A DNA stretch of 64,000 nucleotides from Marsupella aquatica (Eukaryota > Marchantiophyta): the NCBI GenBank assembly GCA_973895155.1, contig OZ316892.1:25110001-25174000 (forward strand), written 5' to 3'. The notes beneath the pieces were generated by a model, which saw nothing but the letters and a program-made list of their open reading frames with translations, had not been told where the DNA came from and did not search any database. Positions within the stretch are counted from its first letter, which is position 1; each line of letters starts with the position of its first letter. Shown one piece after another: positions 1-11,118 of the stretch. The translations under genes and the position numbers were made by a program.

Positions 1-790
1 AGGTCTTGAGGTACAGTCCGTTAAGAGACGATCCAGGCGCAACTCCCGTCCCTTGCCCTACCCTTCCTCGGGAGTCGGGACCTGTGGAGAATGGTGACCG
101 AAGCTAGCCCTTCAAGGCGGGAGGGCCCGCCCTAACGAATTGCTGTTCGGTGGTTGGTCGAATGATGTTATTCCGCTTCTCCCGCTTATTACCCGAAGAG
201 AGAAACCCGGGCAGACAGCGACTCAACCTGAAGCCCAGCTCCCCGGCCCGGCCGCGCGTGCCGGGTCCCCTAAGACATGTCAGGACCGGTGTACAGTAGT
301 GTCCCTAAGATTTCGACTCGAATTATTCTCTCATGACTCGCGCGAAAATAACAGTGTTAATGGAGGGCCCCCAAGTGACACTTTGTGGGAGTGGTTACCC
401 CATCCCGGTTTGCAGGACATACAGAAAAATATTAATTGTGTTTTGTTTTAGGAAGTGAGAATTCGAAGGCCCCATGGACATTTCCCAAATTTTGAGTCCA
501 ATTGTAATAACTTGACACAAAAATTCATTTATTCTTCAGTTTTGAAAATACGCTAGAGTAGGTAAACCCAAAAAAACAAACCGCTAGCCGGTCTTGCCAA
601 GCCCATATGCATCCCTGGCAACTGTACACAAAAGAATTAGTTTGTGAACCCCAATCTCTTTTGTGTTTGTAGTTTTAGATGTTAAAATTGAAATGTAGTT
701 GATATTTTTGTTGAACAATGTGTGATAGTGAGCATGTATTTATTGGTAGGTGATTGTTTGGATACATTTATAGTGTTAGGTAAACTAAAC
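1..790. other. GC-rich left edge, no gene recognised
   Basis: The first ~400 bases are clearly more GC-rich than the AT-rich stretch that follows. The longest open frame (140-451) starts without an ATG and resembles no family I recognise. The base composition contrast suggests the end of a transposable element continuing to the left of the window, but no terminal repeat can be shown. Confidence 0.3.
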
Positions 791-797
791 TTTGACT

Positions 798-2150
798 TTT
801 TTTCTTCTTTTGTTTTCCAAAAAAAGGGGGGGTGCAAGGCCCGTCAATACCACCAAGGTGACGAAAGCCACCCAAAGAAACGGCACCAACGGCACAAGCG
901 CCGGGAAGCCAAGGACCAGAAAAACCACCAGTCTAGTCCGGCCAGGAGGTCCTAAAAAGCCACTTCATAATAGCCCTCTCAAACTCCCACTTACTAGTCT
1001 TACTATTCTGTCTACCTCTACCAACCTTCGAAACATCACCCAGATTAACCATAGTGTTAATTCTAGTGCAACAAGTATCCCTATTCCTACCAGTCCTGTG
1101 ATCAAACCCGTAGCTATATTCCGGCATCACAGTGTGCTTCCTAAAATATGTCCTAATCTTCCTAATTCCTGTCATCATCATGAATACCAAGGGAGAGGGG
1201 GTTATCAATTTTGTCCCATGGTTGGAGAGCAATTCTCAATTGGTCCATGGCGGTGTTCAGCTGTCTCCCTTTCTTGGGTGAATTGCAGATGGCCAGCATA
1301 GAGTGAAGTTGGTCTTCGCTGTATCGGAGGATCCCCCAACCGGGAAGTCTGCCCAAAAATTGGGAATAAATCGCTGCGTTCCTTTCCTTCCATATGCTGT
1401 GACACAGTTCCATCAGAATGATCATGGGGCCCGATTTTCTTTTCTGAATACGGACCAAGAATTGAATGGCTTCAAACAGTGATCCGGTGGGGAAAGAGAG
1501 AGCAGGAAAACCTAGAGTGATCTGATGAATGGCTCTCCATCTCTCGGTCACATATGGGCAGCTGAAGAACAAGTGTTCCGTGTGCTCAAAAGACAGTTTG
1601 CATTTGTCGCAATTTCCGTCACAAACTTTCCAGCGGCTGCCTCTCCCATTCGTAAAGAAGCCATGATTGAGAAGCTGCCAAGTGAAGAATCGTACCTTCG
1701 GTAAGACCCAACCTCCCCAAAGGTTTTTCCATTGGGTATGCCATCCTTCAGGCGTGGTGTGTTGCCCCCAACACCTGTTCAGCTTGGAGACATCCGAGGT
1801 TCTGGGTAGGTTGCGAAGGACCCAGGTTTTATTGGAGAATTTCCAGCCTCTATTCTTACCTGTCCAATTGACTCTATGATGATGTCAATTGCAAACCATC
1901 GTCTAAAGAGCGCTCCTAAAATCTGGAACTTCAACTGGAAACTTATGGATGTTGCATGGATTCCTCTTGGGAGACTTCACAGTCCGGAGAGCACGCCAGA
2001 CAACATTGTTACACCATTGACTGACACGATTTTTGAAGGGATCTTTGAGCCAATCTGCATAATGGAGTACATGTCTCCAACTTTTCAAATTATGTGGAAT
2101 GTCTACATAAGCTATTGGCTTATGATGACTTTACAAGACGTTCGAGCAAA
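798..2150 (-). mobile_element. Decayed LINE (non-LTR) retrotransposon, 3' part
   Basis: The minus strand between about 1700 and 1162 translates to the zinc-binding C-terminal region typical of plant LINE reverse transcriptases (zf-RVT type). A tryptophan and Cys-x(4)-Cys-x(2)-Cys cluster (WKVCDGNCDKC) is followed by HTEHLFFSCPYVTERW, then about 30 residues later by IWKERNAAIY. An ORF fragment upstream at 2088-1903 on the same strand (ending near a WRALRTVKSP block) probably belongs to the same element. The frame is broken several times and no intact RT domain is present, so it is a dead 5'-truncated copy. On the + strand a T-rich run at about 798-822 would correspond to the element's poly(A) tail. 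Target-site duplications were not resolved. Confidence 0.75.
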
Positions 2151-2159
2151 TTGATGAGC

Positions 2160-5050
2160 AGGTGATCTAGAATCGACTAAAACTTTCTGTATAGAGGTAC
2201 TTCTCCCAGGCCACTTGAACCCATATTATTCATCTAGTACTAAACCACATACTCTGGTCATGCTAGCTTTGGATTCAAACTGGAGGCGCTGGTGGACCAA
2301 ATTGACCGGTCTTGAGCTATCAAAGTTATCAAAGCAACCCAATTGATTGCTTCAGGGTGCCTCTGAGGCCCTAGCCACACTCTGGACTGCATTCACTCAC
2401 TCACACACTGATGACTTACTTTTGATTGCCCTCTCAATCCCCACAGAGCATACCAGAGAAAAGATAATTAAAGAGAGAGAGATGCTATCGGTCCATTTGC
2501 ACACAATCCAAGCAAGTAACAATGGTATTGCATGACTTCATGTTACTAGGTACCTTGACCTGAATCTTTGCACCAGTCTCAAGAGACCAGAAATTTGATC
2601 TAGATGCAATTTACAAGACAATCAAAGCGCATGATATTAGATAGCTAGACAGGAAATCATATGGCACCTCTTGATGGCGACCACCAGAGTGTGGCCTCTG
2701 TGAAACCTGGGCTCACAATGCACAGCTTCAAGGAAGCATAACTGGAGCTTTGCCACCTTGATCAAATCAACGCGCAGTCTTATTGAGTTAATTCCAATCT
2801 TTTATCTTTGCTTCATTAGATTTTGCTACAATTGACCCTATCTTAAGCTTCGCATTCCACTATGAGTTTGCAGTCCTGCATGTCGACAATCTCCACAATG
2901 TTCAATGTCCCTCTTCGATAGAGCTCGTTGCTTCCAGGGTGACTTCACAGGCAAAGAGATTTCAAACTACTCGGCTTGCCTAGTACCAAATGGAGAGTTG
3001 GTTACGGTTGCCAAATTTTTGGCAACCATATTAATTGTTGCAAATACTCAACTATTTCTTACTTAAATCTTATATTTTTACTTAATGTGAAGAAGAGATA
3101 ACTAAACGTTCTTGCCCAGGGAAAAATCCTTGAGGCGTCATCTGCCAAATGAATAGTTTTAGCCCTGGTGAAAAGGAACTCTAGCTTTCTAGGTTTTATA
3201 AGGACCTCAAAAATAATTGCTACTCTGCTCAAAATTTGAACAATTATCTATTTATTAAGTGAACCTAATATAGATCATGGCACTATGGTTACAAGGCCCA
3301 GGTGACATTCTGCGGGACAAACCGGTCGTGAGTCCAGAGTCCCCTACATGAATTGACAAGTTACATATGGATCCTCATCCCCCATTGTGAAAGGGAAGCT
3401 CCAAACTGAATCCATCTCCAAGATCACAAGAACTCCGTTCAGAAGTCATTGCACTCGTGATGGCAAGGGAGGCCATTGTTACTTGGCCAGTAACTCATTC
3501 TATTGCTCAAGAGGCAGTGGACAATGGATGTGATCCACCGCAGTAAATCAACACAATTTTGTCAACCCACTTGAAGCTGTAGAAGAGCTGCCAGGTATGA
3601 TTTGAGCTTGTTCCCAACGCTCTATGAAAGAACCAAAAATCAATTGGACCATTTCATTATTACTCTTTATTTCATTCTCAATGGTAGCATTTTGTAGCAC
3701 CTCGAGCCTGAGGACATGGAAGGTTTTAGACAAGCTGTGAGTTGCAGCTCAAACTAAGTGGATCTCCAACGGTAAACTTTGGAAACTTCAAAAATTGATT
3801 TCCAAGATTGTGCCCTCTATTTGACCTAAGGTTCATTTGAAAGTTATTGATGAGTTCTTTGTTTCTCACATAGAGGTCCTCAATACATCCATTTTAGAAT
3901 TGTGACTACAAGTAGTCAACAAGGGTATGTCCAAAGCATAAGTGAGTGCAAGCTTGCTTGTTTCCATTTGAGAGTGCAAAAAGCTGTGGATTAACCAAGC
4001 AACAAATAGAGTATAGAAGAAAGCTGTGAATGGCAACTCAACTAGCAAAGAATTCTATGGACTCCTTATTGTCACTGCTGCTGTTATCTTCATCCAAAAT
4101 GTCCCTATCACTAATGGAGCCTTTGTCGCTCTTGAACGCTTTCCTAAAAATGTCACAGGTGATGGGGGAGACATCCATATAGTGAGACCCCCGAGTCCCA
4201 AAGTCCTACCTAAACACAGCTGTGGGAATGGATCAACTATGGGAGGTCAAATCCTTCAATGGTCCAATGGAGCTTACCTTGATGTTGTTGGAGCCTTCAG
4301 CCAGCTCGTTACATCACCTCACAATTTCACTTTGAACTTGCTCCAATTTAGATCCAATTCTAATTCTAATTGGCCTCCTATGTTTTTTAAAAATTTAGTT
4401 AATTTCTATCCAATATACATATTTTGGATCACACCTGGTTCATATAATTTTGTATAGTCGACCCCCCTTGGGAATACACCTCATCCTCTAGCACTAGCAT
4501 GACCAATTTGTTCCTACTATCTTTTTAGAAGGATTGAACAATGTCAAACCGTGAAAGACATTGTCTGCCACAAGCAAAGACCATTTTATTCTTGCTCAAA
4601 TTTCAAGAGGAATTTGCTTTTAACATTAAAATGTATCTGGAGTGGCTCAAAATTCTACTAAATTTCTTTTGCTCTAGTTAAATATATTTCAAAGGACTCA
4701 CTAGCACAAGAGTGTTTACTTGCTTAGAAAGATAGTGGCTTGACTCCCCGCTTGACTCTCCCATTGTCAGCCCATGTCTAATATTGCTCATAGAACTTGT
4801 ATGATCAACTTTGGACCATTTGATCTTGATTACATTTTATGAATGGGTGATTGTCTACACAGGCAAAAAACCTCTCTTTGTTTACTTTGCATCCAGGCAG
4901 CCTCCTCATGTACTGTTTTTTAAAACTTTAATTTACAATGATAGGGGGTGTTAGTGTTGGTGTTAGCCATTGAATTGTAGCCCAAAGTTAGTCAATTGCA
5001 GTCACTACCATTGACACCCCATATCAATAAAATGTGTCAGCCATGAAGAA
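2160..5050. other. Spacer without a recognised gene
   Basis: AT-rich DNA with only short open frames. One ORF (4026-4457) contains the phrase VTGDGGDIHIVRPPSPK; nearly the same DNA recurs at about 44898-44940, so this is a dispersed repeat and not a gene. Nothing else can be supported. Confidence 0.4.
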
Positions 5051-5882
5051 TGTTGTGACACGGGTAACATGTCACCTAACCGAACGCAGGTCCTAGATTA
5101 GGACTTATACGGTCATTAGGACCGTAGCCGTAGCGTAGAGTAGTACGAATAGCCGTCTTTGCCATTATGAATAGATTAGGAGTAGGTTAGTTGACTGAAT
5201 GATTATGAATTAAGGGAAGGAAATTATTACGATCGGCCGAAGTACGGTGGCGGGGGCGGAGTAAAATTCCGTTAGGAGATCACGCTTGGACCGAGACACC
5301 CAACTTTGGGCCATTATCAACGACCAAAATGGCCTCGCCTTCTCACACTTGGGCTCACCCTGGCACCTCCATAAGAGTTGAGTCGATGGCGCCGCGGCCC
5401 ATTTGCTCATTCGCTCTTGCCTTTTGGAATTCGCGGACGCTGCCATTCACTCTAGCCTTTTGCTCGAATCGAGCTAACTTTTACGAGGAAATTATCGAAG
5501 GGTGAGAGCGGATTGTGGAGGGATTTAGTCAGTGCGAGTAAGGCCTCCACCAGCAAGCAAAACTGCGGGGTGGGGATGCGGACTTGACGAACTAGACTAC
5601 AAAGGTTAGTATGACCCTTACAGCCTTGGGATTTTGGACTTATTGGTACTCTTGCCCCAAGAAAGCCACTTACAAACGAATATACGCGAAGTTGGTGGCC
5701 AAGGTAGCACAAGTTAACTGTGAGAAGACAACCATCACCAGGGATTCCAGCTACAACTAGTTGTGGGACTACATCACCAAGCTATATCTCAACGAGGAGG
5801 GGCTTAGATCGGTAGCAGAGGCGATTCTTGAAGTCCCCGCGAAGTTCTTTAGGTTGAAGGGCAGCCAAAGGCTAATCAAGCG

Positions 5883-6257
5883 GAGTTTGACAAGATCCTG
5901 GGTTACATCGACCAGCAGATTGCAGCCGAAAAACGCCAAGAAGACATCAGCAAACAACAGGAAGCGACGCGTAATCTTACATTCCTCGGGGAAAGCTCCA
6001 ACGCCTTCAACTGGGATATGGCTACCCCAACGCCACCCCCAGCCCCTCAACCGATGACCACCAGCATACCACCGAACCAGTCCCAAGTCCATCTTGTGAA
6101 CAACACTGAGTGTTCCTCGGGTTCCGAGCGTGTTAGTTCATAGCTTGAGCAGCGTTCTTGGAAGCGGGCAAGGACGACGCCGGCCCCTGAACCAACGGCG
6201 CAAACCAACGCTGCCCCTGCACCTGCCCCGGCCAACCCGCCAACTAATCAATCCTGA
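5883..6257 (+). pseudogene. Decayed transposon ORF fragment, Pro-rich tail
   Basis: Reading from GAG at 5883, the frame encodes a charged Gln-rich segment (IDQQIAAEKRQEDISKQQEA), a Pro/Thr-rich stretch, one in-frame TAG at about 6141 (between VSS and LEQRS), then an Ala/Pro-rich tail ending at a TGA at 6255. No ATG starts it. The single TAG reads best as a former CAG glutamine codon. It probably belongs to the same element as the frame at 6302-7960. No function is assigned. Confidence 0.4.
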
Positions 6258-6301
6258 CGATCCTTGGATAATCAATAGCCCAACTTATTACAGGTAATTT
6301 G

Positions 6302-7960
6302 CGTCCCTGAGGTAGTCTGGACAGCGATCCCGACCACACGGACTATCTCAAGGAGCATTAGTTGGAGTAGTTCGCTCACTTGCTATGGAGACCCCGATGG
6401 AGACCTAACGCAGCCGGGCCAAGGGAGGTTTATAAGTTCATCTCCAATTTTGACATCGATGCGGCGACCACCAAGGTTTCAGGGCAGACTTTATCACTTA
6501 CGGAGTATCGGTTGGCACAGATGTTTTGTCTGCCAACCGGGCCGGTGTCGGTTGAACTCTGAATTTGGAATAAGGAGTATACACCCCGACACTTCAAACC
6601 CGAGGGTAAGACATACAACAGGTACAAGCAGGGGTCATGCACCAACTTAGTCTGTATGGAGCGGCTTACCTTCATACAGACTACCCTACACATGATTGAG
6701 CCACGATCCGAGATCTCCCTCTATATGATCGTACAGGTGGAATAGTACAAACGGCGGAACTCGGCCCAATTCTTTTGCCGTAGGTTCTCGGGGGAGCTTA
6801 GGCGGGCTCAAGGAGGTATGTCTATCGGGGGAAGGACCTACCTAGGAAGTCACATCACCATCGTCCTCGCCTGGTACAAGGCGCGACAGGAGGCCAAGGG
6901 AAAGAATATGGCCACCTTAGCCCCGAATAGCGTCGCCCCCGCTACGGAGGAGGCTACCCTGATCGAGCGGACCACTATGCCTCGGGCAAACCCCGAGCCC
7001 ATAGCCCCGACTAATACTCCGCCACCTCCTCCCATTGAAATCCCGCCGCCCCCTTCCGTCAAGCCTCCGCTGCTCCCAGTACAACCACCCCCAATCCCTC
7101 CACCACCTGAAGAAACCTTCCCCTCCCCATTGCAGACTACGGAGGAGCTCGCTGCCCCGCCCGAGGAACCACCGGTGCCCGAGAGGATGGAGGACTACCA
7201 AGTAGCCCCGGGGACCATGGCCTACGACCTGGTCCAAAAGTTTAGCCAGACTATGTCAGGGGAGCTGGCGACGGACATCGGGCAACAGGTCTCGGCGTAC
7301 TTCCAACCAGCCTTCTTCATGTTAGAGCACCAACCACGGATTTTGAGCCGCTTGGAGGAAGAACTCATGGCAAAGGGGAACAAAATTGGGCGCCTCCAAA
7401 TGCTAGAAGAGGAGGCTACCACCCGTCGTGAAGATTTAGTCCGCACCGTTGAACAATGGGAAGGACTCAACCAGGAGTTGAGCGCGGCGCAAGCAGATCT
7501 CAAGAAGTTGGACGACACTATGCTTTAGTTGCGCTCAGAATCCTCGGCTCGGGTTACCAGCCTGACCGACCTCAACAACCAATTCTTACAGGCCAAACAG
7601 CAGGTGGCTAGTCTCTCCGCCGAGCGAGATAAATTGCTGACGCAGAACCAGACCCATCGTGACTCCATCGGCCAGCTCAGCCTAGAGGTAGCACGGCTCT
7701 AGACCGAGGCCGACAAAGCTGTGAACGAGGCAGAGGAGGCGGTACGGGATAACAAGGCCTTGCAAGACCGTATTACCCTGTTGATCTCGTCAGCCAGTGG
7801 GCAAGACCTAGACCCACCTCTGATCAAGGTGGCTCGAGGTCTCGCCTCGACAAGGGGACAAACCCTGGTTCAACCACAACACGCACATAAGGGGTGGTTA
7901 GCGGAGGGTCTGAGCAGGCGCCGCTGTCTGGGGGAAAAATGTGGTTCTTGAGGAAGCACC
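6302..7960 (+). pseudogene. Gag-like transposon ORF, Pro-rich plus coiled coil, broken by TAG codons
   Basis: One reading frame stays meaningful for about 1.65 kb despite in-frame stops. It begins with an acidic DSDPDHTDYLKEH segment. A globular region follows (VYKFISNFDIDAA, then LTEYRLAQMFCLP) that resembles the mobile-domain-like proteins of plant transposons. Next come a proline-rich linker (about 7010-7180) and a coiled coil rich in Glu, Gln and Leu from about 7330 to 7790. The longest uninterrupted ORF with an ATG is 6818-7528. The stops are TAG at about 6359, 6368, 6746, 7526 and 7700 and one TGA at 6560; codons on both sides continue the same protein logic. All TAGs are one C-to-T change from CAG. 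No intact protein can be made. Confidence 0.5.
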
Positions 7961-8580
7961 GGGCCTATGGCTGCTAGTGTCAAGAGAGAACTTAAGTTAA
8001 GATCATGATTACTATTCTAGACTGGGTAGCAGACACCACAAGGAACGGTTCCGTGGATGAAAGCACAACATCATAACCCTTTTCTCCATACCTACGGACT
8101 ATTGCCTCCTTGGCAGCTACCTTGGGTCGAGTTACAAAACGAATATCTCCCAACGAGAAAGAAACGGGAGGCTCATCGGAGGGAGGTTTGTTGAGATCCA
8201 TCTCAATACAAGATAAAAATTGTGCAAGCCCAATCCTGCCCGTAAACTACATAAGGGTATACAATTGGCTCTATTGAATTTAATACCGCAGTTGCAAATG
8301 CTTCTCCAAAGTGAAAAGTCATATGCTGGCGCATTATCTCTTTTTGGAGTACATGAATTCTAATAAGGAAATGATTAGGGAGAGGAAGAATAGGTACTGG
8401 TCTGGGCATTATTGTACTATCAAATATTCCATCCAACTAATTTTCATTCTAATGACAAGAGATATAATCATTCAACAAAAAGATCATCCATTTCAAACAA
8501 ATATCATGCATTGAGTTAACTCTAAGTATATACATGCAGATGTTTATCTTAATAGGTTGATCTTCTTTTGAATGAAAATA
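7961..8580. other. Spacer, nothing recognised
   Basis: The minus-strand ORFs here (8201-7992 and 8436-8203) are short, have no recognisable domain, and lie between a decayed element and a repeat block. Probably transposon-derived flank. Confidence 0.3.
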
Positions 8581-8850
8581 CTATCTGAAGGTCCAACTCA
8601 TACAAAATACCTCTGGCCGAGCCGAAGCTCGAAGCAAGAGTGCATGAGTGAGTCTACTTCATAAGGATTTCACCCAAAAGGGAGCATATGATGTCAAGGC
8701 ATTGTTGAGCACTTTCCAACTCTTTTAGAACTTAATAACCATCTCCTATCAAATGACAACACTTTCTGAAGGTCCGACTCATACAAAATATCCCTGGCCG
8801 AGCCGAAGCTCTAAGCAAGAGTGCATGAGTGGGTCTACTTCATAAGGGTT
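8581..8850. repeat. Pair of ~90 bp direct repeats
   Basis: The segment at about 8581-8669 recurs with few differences at about 8763-8850. Both contain the shared core GGCCGAGCCGAAGCTC followed by GCAAGAGTGCATGAGTG and end in CTTCATAAGG. The spacing is about 182 bp. A TATA-like TTTATTTATAG lies just downstream near 8948. The duplication could be part of a promoter-like region of an old LTR. Confidence 0.7.
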
Positions 8851-9049
8851 ATATTCATAGAAGAGATCATCAAGTCCAATGGATTTTTAAGACTTCACAA
8901 CTTAGTTGATGAAAAATGGGGAGTGAGGGGAGAGAGCCCCTCTCCTCTTTATTTATAGTGCTCACACCTCAAGCACACGGATCAAGCATGGCACACGGAT
9001 GGAAGCCATGTGTCACACATCCAAGGCAAGTAAGTGTGCTAGTACTGTA

Positions 9050-9360
9050 GTTACGTGAGTGGAGCAACTGTAGACAGTACACTGTAGTATGCACAATGTA
9101 GATCGTACACTATAGCATGCATACTGTAGATCGTACACTGTAACATGCACACTGTAAATCGTACACTGTAGCATGCACACTGTAGATCGTACACTGTAGC
9201 ATGTACATTGTAGCATGCACACTGTAGATCGTACACTGTAGGTCTTGCACTGTAGCATGCACACTGTAGATCGAACAATATAGCATGCATACTGTAGACC
9301 GTGTACTGTAGCATGCACACTGTAGGTTGTGCACTGTAGCATGCACACTATAGACTGCAT
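9050..9360. repeat. Minisatellite of ~26-29 bp CTGTAG/GCATGC units
   Basis: About 300 bp made of imperfect units alternating ACTGTAGATCGTAC and ACTGTAGCATGCAC. The palindromic GCATGC recurs in most units. Three overlapping minus-strand reading frames of 78-115 codons exist here only because the unit lacks stops in those frames; they encode repeated Cys/Tyr-rich strings and are not considered genes. Confidence 0.85.
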
Positions 9361-11118
9361 ATGCGAGAATTTAAACTACTATCCTATACTACTAAGCTAT
9401 ACTTAGGAGGAACTTACTAAACAAAGAATCCCCACGACACCGCGCGAGGCAGTTGAGTCAGTAGCATCTTTTTGATTAGGCTTAATGACAAATTAGCTAT
9501 CATTAGGTGCCAATTAGCGGTGCAATAGGAAGAATTAGGACAGGATCAGTTATGATCAGCCGATGTAGGATAGAGTCCATCAACGGAGTAGAATTTTGGT
9601 CAGTAGACTTAGCTACTGCCACCCCGGTCAGCGCCCCTTGCCACTGACGGTCAACTGGTCAGAAGAAGTGCGGTCGGTTAGTCAGAAGGTAGTTAGTCAG
9701 CAGGCATAACCCCAGGAGGTAGTATCTTCCGGCTCCTTTCCGCAAACATAGTATTTAGGCTTCCCCTTCCGCTGTGGGAAGGGGAGAAGACTTAGTTCAC
9801 CTTAGCGCTAGAAAAGGCAAGGCACGGGGAGTCCCGGCCTGAGCATGGTCAAAGTGCACTAAGGAGTGAGAGCCAGAGTCGAGCTTGTTGGGCAAGTGCG
9901 GGGCAGGGCCTCGTAGAGACTAGGCATTGACTGCCGTTAGGCCTGTTGACCCCTTCGAAGTCAAGTCAACTATGTAAACCGATTCTTCACTGAGTAAAAT
10001 GTAGTCTTTCCCTCTGATTCTATTGCGAGTAACTGGTGTTGTGTGCATGCTTTGTTTGGGAAAGGCGCCATTTGAAGGGACGTACCGGGTGCAGACTAAT
10101 GGTAGGGATTGCCTCGGGTTGCATGTTGCAAGGTTCTAAGTTGCGTCGATGGCTTGAAAGCCCCAAGCCGGGAGTTAGTCAGAGTCACTAACTGTGGGAA
10201 TATTCCATCAGTGGAAAACAAATATACCTATGACCCGTACAAGTTACGTAAGTATTATACCGACAAGTATATCAACTTAGCCCGGCTTAGGGCTAATCGG
10301 GACCACTACACACCTCCTTGCCCGAACCCTCACCCCTACTGGTGGTCATGGTCGCCCCAGGGAACTAACTTGGATTTAAGGCCCGGGTTAAGGGCGCGAC
10401 AAATGCCCCCAAAGCAGGGTGTGGTGACTAATGTTGAAAATGCTGTGGTAGGCCATGAACGGATTGGTATGGTGGTCCAAAGGACTCTAAGAACTCAGTC
10501 AGAGATAGGCACCAGCGGTAGCCCAAGTCCAATGGCTGGGCATGGCAATGTGCCCTGGTGGCCTTGAAACATACAAGCATTAACTAGGGGTAGTCATGTG
10601 CAACACCCCCAGTCCATGGTTGGACAAGGGTAGCCTTCAGTTACATGTCACCATTTTTTATGTCAAAGCCCTATCTATCGCTAAAGTCTGGAAGGCTATT
10701 GTGACAGATGGAAACATGATGAGGCTGGATTGGCTGAAAACAACTCTACAGAAAGGTTCACAAGGTGAGAAGCTAGGATGACATTCATTTAGAGTAAAAA
10801 TGCTTGACTTTTGTAAGAAGAGCTTTTTGGGATCCCATTCAAGTTCAAAAGGTTTGAATGTAGATCCCTTCTGGGCTTATGAGTTGTAGAATAGATGAGC
10901 AAGAAGTAGTAAAGACCATAGCAACAATGTGTGACACCAAAATGTTGATACTCATTGTATCCTTATAGGATAATTATTCATCTTATCCACTGGCCACTGC
11001 CTATTGGGCCTCCAAACAGTATAGTAATAAAAAGTGTCAATGGAATAGAAAGATCGACTTTGATAAACCAATCCAGTTGAGTCTTGTTTTATGACAAGCT
11101 TATGTCCATTCACCAAAC
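9361..11118. other. Spacer, transposon-like composition, no gene
   Basis: From about 9560 to 10570 the DNA is GC-richer and contains a TATTTAGG box near 9751 and a non-ATG open frame at 10109-10567 (with YKLRKYYTDKYINLARLRAN). This resembles the 5-8 kb element in base composition but no diagnostic domain was found. The stretch 10570-11118 shows nothing supportable; it should include the promoter of the next gene. Confidence 0.3.

Larger units (their letters stand above)
5054..7960 (+). mobile_element. Decayed transposable element carrying gag-like ORFs
   Basis: A GC-richer block begins near 5054 (TGTGACACGG, a TG start compatible with an LTR edge) and holds two long decayed open frames on the + strand (5883-6257 and about 6302-7960, listed separately). 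The ORFs combine a globular part, a long proline-rich linker and a long coiled coil, an arrangement seen in plant retroelement ORF1/gag-like proteins. No protease, reverse transcriptase or integrase motif was found here and no matched LTR pair was identified, so the class remains open. The composition contrast with flanking AT-rich DNA supports an inserted element. Confidence 0.5.

Noticed and set aside
6302-7960. TAG recoding or stop-codon readthrough in the long coiled-coil frame
   Set aside because: Nuclear plant genes use TAG as stop, and the other five genes here end in normal stops. CAG-to-TAG deamination in a silenced element explains the pattern more simply.
9013-9360. Three overlapping Cys/Tyr-rich minus-strand ORFs
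   Set aside because: They arise from a stop-poor minisatellite unit and start at non-ATG or repeated codons; no signal peptide or family resemblance.
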